NCBI RefSeq assembly: GCF_903645285.1
Contig: NZ_CAHJXN010000003.1
Coordinates: 226,001-290,000 of the forward strand
Source: Streptococcus thalassemiae
GTDB taxonomy: Bacteria; Bacillota; Bacilli; Lactobacillales; Streptococcaceae
Direction of reading: 5' to 3'
Length of the DNA: 64,000 nucleotides
Part shown: positions 56,273 to 64,000 of the stretch, piece by piece
Numbering within the stretch: the first letter of the stretch is position 1
How the letters are laid out: each line of letters begins with the position of its first letter
Made by a program: the position numbers and the translations under genes
The notes under the pieces: generated by a model
The model's database searches: none
What the model was told of the DNA's origin: nothing
The model's input: the letters and a program-made list of their open reading frames with translations, nothing else

Positions 56273-57157
56273 ATGGTTAAAGAACGTAATTTAACTCGCT
56301 GGATATTTGTTTTGCCAGCTATGATTATCGTAGGATTACTCTTTGTTTATCCGTTTTTCTCGAGTATTTTTTATAGCTTTACCAATAAGCATTTGATTAT
56401 GCCCAATTACAAATTTGTTGGTTTAGCTAACTATAAAGCTGTGCTATCAGATCCCAACTTCTTTAATGCGTTCTTTAATTCAATTAAGTGGACCGTTTTC
56501 TCATTAGTTGGTCAAGTTTTAGTAGGGTTTGTATTGGCTTTAGCTCTTCACAGAGTACGCCACTTCAAGAAATTATATAGGACCTTATTGATTGTTCCTT
56601 GGGCATTTCCTACAATCGTTATTGCCTTCTCTTGGCAATGGATTCTAAACGGGGTTTATGGCTATTTACCGAATCTAATCGTAAAATTAGGTTTAATGGA
56701 ACATACACCTGCATTTTTGACAGATAGTACATGGGCATTCCTATGTTTGGTGTTTATCAACATTTGGTTTGGAGCGCCGATGATTATGGTTAATGTACTT
56801 TCAGCTTTGCAAACAGTACCCGAAGAACAATTTGAGGCTGCTAAGATAGATGGTGCTTCAAGTTGGCAGGTGTTCAAGTTTATCGTCTTTCCACATATTA
56901 AAGTGGTTGTAGGACTTTTAGTTGTTTTGAGAACTGTATGGATCTTTAATAACTTTGACATTATCTACCTCATTACTGGTGGTGGACCAGCCAATGCTAC
57001 AACGACGCTTCCAATTTTTGCTTACAACCTGGGTTGGGGAACTAAATTGTTGGGTCGTGCTTCAGCGGTTACGGTATTGCTCTTTATCTTCTTGGTGGCG
57101 ATTTGCTTTATCTACTTTGCTATCATCAGTAAGTGGGAAAAGGAGGGTAGAAAATAA
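56273..57157 (+). CDS. Sugar ABC transporter permease (MalF-type)
   Basis: 294 residues, six membrane helices. The EAA loop EEQFEAAKIDGASSWQVFKFIVFP (EAA...G) is at about 183-206. It works with the next permease and the lipoprotein upstream. GGAG precedes ATG. Its stop overlaps the next start by one base. Confidence 0.92.
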   Translation: MVKERNLTRWIFVLPAMIIVGLLFVYPFFSSIFYSFTNKHLIMPNYKFVGLANYKAVLSDPNFFNAFFNSIKWTVFSLVGQVLVGFVLALALHRVRHFKKLYRTLLIVPWAFPTIVIAFSWQWILNGVYGYLPNLIVKLGLMEHTPAFLTDSTWAFLCLVFINIWFGAPMIMVNVLSALQTVPEEQFEAAKIDGASSWQVFKFIVFPHIKVVVGLLVVLRTVWIFNNFDIIYLITGGGPANATTTLPIFAYNLGWGTKLLGRASAVTVLLFIFLVAICFIYFAIISKWEKEGRK

Positions 57158-57990
57158 TGAAGAAGAAATCCAGTATTTATTTAGATATTCTCTCACATGT
57201 ACTCTTGATAGGTGCGACTATCGTTGCAATTTTCCCATTGGTATGGATTATCATATCTTCTGTCAAGGGTAAAGGGGAATTAACTCAGTATCCAACACGA
57301 TTTTGGCCTGAACAATTTACATTAGATTATTTCACTCATGTTATCAATGATTTGCACTTTATTGATAATATTCGAAACAGTTTAATCATTGCCTTAGCTA
57401 CAACTGTTATTGCGATTATTATTTCTGCTATGGCAGCCTATGGTATTGTTCGATTCTTCCCTAAATTGGGAGCAATCATGTCGAGACTACTCGTCATTAC
57501 CTACATTTTCCCACCAATTTTGTTAGCAATTCCCTATTCAATTGCCATTGCTAAAGTTGGCTTAACAAATAGTTTATTTGGCTTGATGATGGTTTATCTA
57601 TCTTTTAGTGTTCCATATGCAGTTTGGCTCTTAGTTGGATTTTTCCAAACAGTTCCAATTGGAATTGAAGAAGCAGCTCGAATTGATGGTGCAAATAAAT
57701 TTGTGACGTTTTATAAAGTTGTACTACCGATTGTAGCACCAGGTATTGTAGCAACAGCTATTTATACATTTATCAATGCTTGGAATGAATTCTTGTATGC
57801 CTTGATTTTGATTAACAATACAGGAAAGATGACAGTAGCAGTAGCCCTTCGTTCGCTTAATGGTTCAGAAATCTTAGACTGGGGAGATATGATGGCAGCA
57901 TCTGTTATTGTAGTTCTTCCATCAATCATTTTCTTCTCTATCATCCAAAATAAAATTGCAAGTGGATTGTCAGAAGGATCTGTGAAGTAA
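57157..57990 (+). CDS. Sugar ABC transporter permease (MalG-type)
   Basis: 277 residues, six membrane helices. The EAA loop reads GIEEAARIDGANKFVTFYKVVLP (about 168-190), and the C-terminus ASGLSEGSVK is typical of MalG-like subunits. It ends the importer; a BOX element starts on the next base, where nanB stands in S. pneumoniae (from memory). Confidence 0.92.
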   Translation: MKKKSSIYLDILSHVLLIGATIVAIFPLVWIIISSVKGKGELTQYPTRFWPEQFTLDYFTHVINDLHFIDNIRNSLIIALATTVIAIIISAMAAYGIVRFFPKLGAIMSRLLVITYIFPPILLAIPYSIAIAKVGLTNSLFGLMMVYLSFSVPYAVWLLVGFFQTVPIGIEEAARIDGANKFVTFYKVVLPIVAPGIVATAIYTFINAWNEFLYALILINNTGKMTVAVALRSLNGSEILDWGDMMAASVIVVLPSIIFFSIIQNKIASGLSEGSVK

Positions 57991-58186
57991 TACTCAATGA
58001 AAATCAAAGAGCAAACTAGGAAACTAGCCGCAGGCTGCTCAAAGTACAGCTTTGAGGTTGTAGATGAAACTGACGAAGTCAGCTCAAAACATGTTTTTGA
58101 GGCTGTAGATGAAGCTGATGAAGTCAGTAACCATACGCACAGTAAGGCGACGTTGACGCGGTTTGAAGAGATTTTCGAAGAGTATA
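57991..58186. repeat. BOX element with two boxB-like units
   Basis: Reverse orientation: TACTCAATGAAAATCAAAGA at the start, two GAGG(T/C)TGTAGATGAA...GACGAAGTCAG-like units, then AAGGCGACGTTGACGCG and TTTTCGAAGAGTATA. It starts right after the permease stop. Confidence 0.92.
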
Positions 58187-58229
58187 AGTTAAAATTAGAA
58201 AGTTTATTCAATAATAAAGGAGAAAAAAC

Positions 58230-59333
58230 ATGGTTAAATACGGTGTTGTTGGAACAGGGTATTTTGGAGCTGAATTGGCTCGCTATATGCAAAAGAATGA
58301 TGGAGCAGAGATTACTCTTCTCTATGATCCAGATAATGCAGAGGCAATTGCAGAAGAATTAGGAGCAAAAGTAGCAAGTTCCCTAGATGAGTTGGTTTCT
58401 AGCGATGAAGTAGATTGTGTTATTGTCGCAACTCCAAATAATCTTCATAAGGAACCGGTTATTAAGGCTGCACAACATGGTAAAAATGTTTTCTGTGAAA
58501 AACCAATTGCGCTTTCTTATCAAGATTGTCGCGAGATGGTAGATGCATGTAAAGAAAACAATGTAACCTTTATGGCAGGACATATTATGAATTTCTTTAA
58601 TGGTGTCCATCATGCAAAAGAACTCATAAATCAAGGAGTCATCGGAGACGTTCTATATTGTCACACAGCTCGTAATGGTTGGGAAGAACAACAACCGTCC
58701 GTATCATGGAAAAAAATTCGTGAAAAATCAGGTGGTCACTTGTATCACCACATCCATGAGTTGGATTGTGTTCAATTCCTTATGGGTGGCATGCCTGAAA
58801 CTGTAACCATGACAGGTGGAAATGTAGCCCATGAAGGTGAACATTTCGGTGATGAAGATGATATGATTTTTGTCAATATGGAATTTTCTAATAAGCGTTT
58901 TGCCTTGTTAGAATGGGGTTCAGCTTATCGTTGGGGCGAACATTATGTTTTAATCCAAGGAACCAAAGGTGCTATCCGCTTAGACTTATTCAACTGTAAA
59001 GGAACTCTTAAGCTAGATGGACAAGAAAGTTATTTCTTGATTCATGAATCGCAAGAAGAAGATGATGATCGGACTCGTATCTATCATAGTACAGAAATGG
59101 ATGGAGCAATTGCTTATGGTAAACCAGGTAAACGTACTCCATTATGGCTATCATCTGTCATTGATAAAGAGATGCGCTATCTGCATGAGATTATGCAAGG
59201 AGCTCCAGTATCAGAAGAATTTGCAAAACTTTTGACAGGAGAAGCTGCTCTCGAAGCAATTGCTACTGCAGATGCTTGTACCCAGTCTATGTTTGAAGAT
59301 CGCAAAGTAAAATTGTCAGAAATTGTAAACTAA
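58230..59333 (+). CDS. Gfo/Idh/MocA-family oxidoreductase
   Basis: 367 residues. N-terminal NAD(P)-binding GVVGTGYFGAELARYM, then NVFCEKPIAL (about 90) with the family lysine, and a C-terminal alpha/beta domain including HHIHELD. In nan operons a member of this family takes part in turning sialic-acid derivatives into free Neu5Ac, so a role with 2,7-anhydro- or 2-deoxy-Neu5Ac is plausible. AAGGAG precedes ATG. Confidence 0.9.
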   Translation: MVKYGVVGTGYFGAELARYMQKNDGAEITLLYDPDNAEAIAEELGAKVASSLDELVSSDEVDCVIVATPNNLHKEPVIKAAQHGKNVFCEKPIALSYQDCREMVDACKENNVTFMAGHIMNFFNGVHHAKELINQGVIGDVLYCHTARNGWEEQQPSVSWKKIREKSGGHLYHHIHELDCVQFLMGGMPETVTMTGGNVAHEGEHFGDEDDMIFVNMEFSNKRFALLEWGSAYRWGEHYVLIQGTKGAIRLDLFNCKGTLKLDGQESYFLIHESQEEDDDRTRIYHSTEMDGAIAYGKPGKRTPLWLSSVIDKEMRYLHEIMQGAPVSEEFAKLLTGEAALEAIATADACTQSMFEDRKVKLSEIVN

Positions 59334-59364
59334 ATTTTGGTATTCTCCTATTATAGGTCGACTT

Positions 59365-59392
59365 GCTCCTCTGAAAGTACTTTTAGAGGAGC
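59365..59392 (+). terminator. Hairpin after the oxidoreductase gene
   Basis: Near-perfect 12-bp stem GCTCCTCTGAAAG / CTTTTAGAGGAGC with a tiny loop, followed by TGTTTGACTT. No strong U run. Confidence 0.6.
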
Positions 59393-59442
59393 TGTTTGAC
59401 TTGGCTAGTTTTTGAAACTGAAATCTATTATACTACAAACTC

Positions 59443-59471
59443 TTGAAAGCGTTTTATTTTTAAGGTATAAT
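59443..59471 (+). promoter_or_regulatory. Promoter of nanE with overlapping cre-like site
   Basis: TTGAAA-N17-TATAAT. The -35 and spacer also form TGAAAGCGTTTTAT, matching 12 of 14 cre positions, so CcpA would block polymerase binding. Confidence 0.75.
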
Positions 59472-59512
59472 AATCTCATAGAAACAAAGAAAAAGGAAAA
59501 GGAGGAAAGAGG

Positions 59513-60211
59513 ATGCCACAGATTAGCAAAGAAGCCTTGATTGAGCAAATCAAAGATGGAATCATCGTTTCTTGTCAGGCTCTTCCTCATGAACCGCTTT
59601 ATACAGAAGCGGGAGGGGTGATTCCCTTGCTGGTCAAAGCGGCTGAGCAAGGTGGAGCAGTCGGTATCCGAGCCAATAGTGTTCGCGATATCAAGGAAAT
59701 CAAGGAAGTCACCAAACTTCCGATTATTGGGATAATCAAACGAGATTATCCGCCACAAGAACCCTTCATCACGGCTACCATGAAAGAAGTTGATGAATTG
59801 GCAGAACTGGACATTGAAGTGATTGCTCTGGATTGTACCAAGCGTGAACGCTACGATGGTTTGGAAATTCAAGAGTTCATTCGTCAGGTCAAGGAGAAAT
59901 ATCCTAATCAGCTCTTGATGGCGGACACCAGTACTTTTGAAGAAGGATTGGCAGCGGTTGAAGCAGGAATTGACTTTGTCGGAACAACCTTGTCAGGCTA
60001 CACATCTTACAGTCCAAAAGTAGACGGTCCAGATTTTGAACTCATCAAAAAACTCTGCGATGCCGGTGTAGATGTCATTGCAGAAGGAAAAATTCATACA
60101 CCAGAACAAGCCAAACAAATCCTTGAATATGGAGTGCGAGGCATCGTTGTTGGTGGCGCTATTACTAGACCAAAAGAGATTACAGAACGCTTTGTTGCTG
60201 GTCTCAAATAA
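59513..60211 (+). CDS. nanE: N-acetylmannosamine-6-phosphate 2-epimerase
   Basis: 232 residues. Converts ManNAc-6-P to GlcNAc-6-P in sialic-acid breakdown. [11 protein letters not shown] at the start, [32 protein letters not shown] with the catalytic lysine, and GEGKIHTP-like [12 protein letters not shown] are present. GGAGG precedes ATG. It has its own CcpA-type promoter and heads the sat genes. Confidence 0.96.
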   Translation: MPQISKEALIEQIKDGIIVSCQALPHEPLYTEAGGVIPLLVKAAEQGGAVGIRANSVRDIKEIKEVTKLPIIGIIKRDYPPQEPFITATMKEVDELAELDIEVIALDCTKRERYDGLEIQEFIRQVKEKYPNQLLMADTSTFEEGLAAVEAGIDFVGTTLSGYTSYSPKVDGPDFELIKKLCDAGVDVIAEGKIHTPEQAKQILEYGVRGIVVGGAITRPKEITERFVAGLK

Positions 60212-60277
60212 CACAATCTGAAAAAAGAGGAGAGTGGTGGATGAGTAGGATGAAATGAAATCGCATACAAGAAATAA

Positions 60278-61654
<1,377 letters not shown>

Positions 61655-61705
61655 TCCTTAGTTATTCTATAAAAAGTAGTTTTTTAAAGAACCTAAGAGT
61701 GTATA

Positions 61706-61748
61706 CCCCCTTTTCCCTCTACACAGATAGTGTAAGAAAAGGGGGGCT
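61706..61748 (+). terminator. Intercistronic hairpin between satA and satB
   Basis: Outer 10-bp stem CCCCCTTTTC / GAAAAGGGGG, inner TACAC / GTGTA, then GCTTTTATTT. It probably ends many transcripts after satA, so the lipoprotein is made in excess over the permeases. Confidence 0.8.
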
Positions 61749-61885
61749 TTTATTTGAAATGTAAGGAACTGTCACGAAATTAAAATGAAGTTCTTACATA
61801 AGCGAATCATAAAAAATTTCATTTTGATTTTAAAACAGTTCAAGAAAGTCAAAAAATTATTCTATTTGAAAGAGAGGTGCCGACT

Positions 61886-62773
61886 GTGAAAGTCAATAAA
61901 ATTCGTATGCGGGAAACAGTGATTTCCTATGCTTTCCTAGCACCAGTATTATTCTTCTTTGTCATCTTTGTATTGGCTCCTATGATTATGGGATTCATTA
62001 CAAGTTTCTTTAACTACTCTATGACTAGTTTTGAATTTGTGGGCTTAGATAACTATATCCGTATGTTTAAAGATCCTGTCTTTACAAAATCTCTGATTAA
62101 CACAGTTATTTTGGTTATTGGATCAGTTCCTGTAGTTGTTCTCTTCTCGCTCTTTGTAGCGTCACAGACCTACCATCAAAATGCTATCGCTAGATCATTC
62201 TATCGTTTCGTATTCTTCCTTCCAGTTGTAACAGGTAGTGTTGCCGTAACGGTTGTATGGAAATGGATCTATGATCCACTATCAGGTATCTTGAACTTTG
62301 TGCTTAAATCAAGTCATATCATTACTCAAAACATTTCATGGCTTGGTGATAAGCACTGGGCATTGATGGCGATTATGATTATCCTCTTGACAACTTCAGT
62401 TGGTCAACCGATTATCCTCTACATCGCTGCCATGGGGAATATTGACAATTCACTGGTTGAAGCGGCGCGTGTTGATGGTGCAACTGAGTTTCAAGTTTTC
62501 TGGAAGATTAAATGGCCAAGCCTTCTTCCAACAACTCTTTATATTGCAATCATCACAACAATTAACTCATTCCAGTGTTTCGCTTTGATTCAGCTTTTGA
62601 CATCTGGTGGTCCAAACTACTCAACAAGTACACTTATGTACTACCTTTACGAAAAAGCCTTCCAATTGACAGAATACGGCTATGCAAACACAATTGGTGT
62701 CTTCTTGGCAGTCATGATTGCGATCGTAAGCTTTGTTCAATTTAAAGTACTTGGAAACGACGTAGAATACTAA
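61886..62773 (+). CDS. satB: Sialic acid ABC transporter permease SatB
   Basis: 295 residues from the GTG at 61886, which follows GAGAGG by eight bases; another GTG at 61877 sits inside that SD. Six membrane helices. The EAA loop reads NSLVEAARVDGATEFQVFWKIKWP (about 187-210). It pairs with SatC. Confidence 0.9.
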   Translation: MKVNKIRMRETVISYAFLAPVLFFFVIFVLAPMIMGFITSFFNYSMTSFEFVGLDNYIRMFKDPVFTKSLINTVILVIGSVPVVVLFSLFVASQTYHQNAIARSFYRFVFFLPVVTGSVAVTVVWKWIYDPLSGILNFVLKSSHIITQNISWLGDKHWALMAIMIILLTTSVGQPIILYIAAMGNIDNSLVEAARVDGATEFQVFWKIKWPSLLPTTLYIAIITTINSFQCFALIQLLTSGGPNYSTSTLMYYLYEKAFQLTEYGYANTIGVFLAVMIAIVSFVQFKVLGNDVEY

Positions 62774-62788
62774 AGAAAGGAGACAGCT

Positions 62789-63628
62789 ATGCAATCTACA
62801 GAAAAAAAACCATTAACAGCCTTTACTGTTATTTCAACAATCATTTTGCTCTTGTTGACTGTGCTGTTCATCTTTCCATTCTACTGGATTTTGACAGGGG
62901 CATTCAAATCACAACCTGATACAATCGTTATTCCTCCTCAGTGGTTCCCTAAAATGCCAACCATGGAAAACTTCCAACAACTCATGGTGCAGAACCCTGC
63001 CTTACAATGGATGTGGAACTCAGTATTTATCTCATTGGTAACCATGTTCTTAGTCTGTGCAACTTCATCTCTAGCAGGTTATGTATTGGCTAAAAAACGT
63101 TTCTATGGTCAACGTATCCTATTTGCCATCTTTATCGCTGCCATGGCGCTTCCAAAACAAGTTGTCCTTGTACCATTGGTACGTATCGTCAACTTCATGG
63201 GAATTCATGACACTCTTTGGGCAGTTATCTTGCCTTTGATTGGATGGCCATTTGGGGTTTTCCTTATGAAACAATTTAGTGAAAATATTCCAACAGAGTT
63301 GCTTGAATCAGCTAAAATCGACGGTTGTGGTGAGATTCGTACCTTCTGGAGCGTAGCCTTCCCAATTGTAAAACCAGGGTTTGCGGCTCTTGCAATCTTT
63401 ACCTTCATCAATACTTGGAATGACTACTTCATGCAATTGGTTATGTTGACTTCACGTCAAAATTTGACCATCTCACTTGGGGTTGCGACCATGCAGGCTG
63501 AAATGGCAACCAACTATGGTTTGATCATGGCAGGTGCTGCTCTTGCTGCTGTTCCAATCGTAACAGTCTTCCTAGTCTTCCAAAAATCCTTCACACAGGG
63601 GATTACTATGGGAGCGGTCAAAGGATAA
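62789..63628 (+). CDS. satC: Sialic acid ABC transporter permease SatC
   Basis: 279 residues, six membrane helices. The EAA loop reads TELLESAKIDGCGEIRTFWSVAFP (about 170-193), and it ends TQGITMGAVKG as in MalG-like permeases. AAAGGAG precedes ATG. No ATPase gene is seen in the window for this importer. Confidence 0.92.
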   Translation: MQSTEKKPLTAFTVISTIILLLLTVLFIFPFYWILTGAFKSQPDTIVIPPQWFPKMPTMENFQQLMVQNPALQWMWNSVFISLVTMFLVCATSSLAGYVLAKKRFYGQRILFAIFIAAMALPKQVVLVPLVRIVNFMGIHDTLWAVILPLIGWPFGVFLMKQFSENIPTELLESAKIDGCGEIRTFWSVAFPIVKPGFAALAIFTFINTWNDYFMQLVMLTSRQNLTISLGVATMQAEMATNYGLIMAGAALAAVPIVTVFLVFQKSFTQGITMGAVKG

Positions 63629-63680
63629 GAAACGATTTCTTTTACAGTATCAATTTGCTATTGCTAGCACTATCTAAAAG

Positions 63681-63709
63681 CCTCCGACAGTAAATGACAC
63701 TGTTGGAGG
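63681..63709 (+). terminator. Hairpin after satC
   Basis: Stem CCTCCGACAGT / ACTGTTGGAGG with one G-T pair and a 7-nt loop. The trailing tract is mixed (TGTTAGTTTTA). Confidence 0.7.
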
Positions 63710-63753
63710 TGTTAGTTTTAATCGCTTAATGACGATTTTTAAAGGAGAAAATA

Positions 63754-64000
63754 ATGATTTTTGACGATTTGAAAAATATTAGCTTCTATAAAGGGATTCA
63801 TCCCAATCTTGACAAGGCAATTGATTATCTTTATGAACATCGTAAAGATTCATTCGAGTTAGGAAAATATGATATTGATGGTGACAAGGTCTTTCTAGTT
63901 GTTCAAGAAAATGTCCTAAATAAAGCTGAAAATGATCAGTTTGAACATCACAAGAACTATGCAGACTTGCATTTGTTGGTAGAAGGGCATGAATATTCGA
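63754..64000 (+). CDS. YhcH/YjgK/YiaL-family protein, 3' end cut by window
   Basis: The frame is open from ATG 63754 to the window end (82 codons). It starts MIFDDLKNISFYKGIHPNL, with AAAGGAG nine bases upstream. FEHHKNYADLHLLVEGHEY matches the metal-binding DUF386 stretch also found in the gene at 54386. Probably a NanQ-type helper of sialic-acid use, as the next gene after satABC. Confidence 0.9.
   Translation, partial: MIFDDLKNISFYKGIHPNLDKAIDYLYEHRKDSFELGKYDIDGDKVFLVVQENVLNKAENDQFEHHKNYADLHLLVEGHEYS

Noticed and set aside
57997..58362. 121-codon plus-strand frame across a BOX element
   Set aside because: It is mostly BOX sequence and then overlaps the real oxidoreductase gene in another frame. 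No SD, and the residues are those of translated BOX repeats.

Overview
The window is chromosomal DNA from a mitis-group Streptococcus. Gene order and sequence closely follow the Streptococcus pneumoniae core: nadD-yqeK-rsfS, rny, gmk-rpoZ-priA-fmt-rsmB-phpP-stkP, mvaS-mvaA, the scr locus, nrdR-dnaB-dnaI, der, secA, two DAHP synthases, acpS-alr-recG, and a nan/sat sialic-acid region. It also carries BOX elements, RUP-like repeats and a choline-binding protein. From memory of pneumococcal genomes, nanA, nanB and the PTS gene next to satA are missing from their usual places, and StkP has three PASTA domains instead of four. A commensal relative such as S. mitis is therefore more likely than S. 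pneumoniae itself; this is inference, because no database was searched.

Layout. 1-5267: NAD synthesis (partial nadD), Ap4A hydrolase, ribosome silencing factor, a methyltransferase, tmcAL and RNase Y. 5251-6272: a one-gene cassette (Jag-N, membrane segment, DUF4839) bounded by a 17-bp direct repeat that copies the 3' end of rny. 6411-14733: one dense run gmk, rpoZ, priA, fmt, rsmB, phpP, stkP. 14822-19025: a split ThrE-type exporter, a small secreted protein and the first two mevalonate enzymes. 19062-25022: sucrose locus, with scrBR divergent from scrA and scrK downstream. 25023-34372: an accessory and repeat-rich stretch containing nested palindromes, a DedA-like protein, a decayed 42-bp tandem array, an IS30 relic, a NatAB-type ABC exporter, RUP-like and BOX remnants, lrgAB, an ABC ATPase relic, and a choline-binding protein behind a broken caspase-like gene, divergent from an Rgg-type regulator.

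34382-48988: a GntR/ABC operon, nrdR-dnaB-dnaI-nitroreductase-der, a five-gene membrane/ABC cluster of unknown substrate, secA, twin DAHP synthases and acpS. 48978-53412: alr, recG, a 20-residue peptide with its own promoter and terminator, and a CE7 esterase. 53413-64000: about 970 bp of gene relics with an orphan CcpA-type promoter, then a sialic-acid utilisation region: a YhcH protein, an ABC importer, a BOX, an oxidoreductase, nanE, satABC and a second, cut-off YhcH gene.

The metabolic theme is CcpA-controlled sugar scavenging (sucrose, acetylated sugars, sialic acids) set among housekeeping genes. The most unusual items are the direct-repeat-bounded cassette at rny, the caspase-like/choline-binding/Rgg locus, the 42-bp array and the isolated 20-residue peptide. 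No tRNA, rRNA, CRISPR array or prophage was seen.
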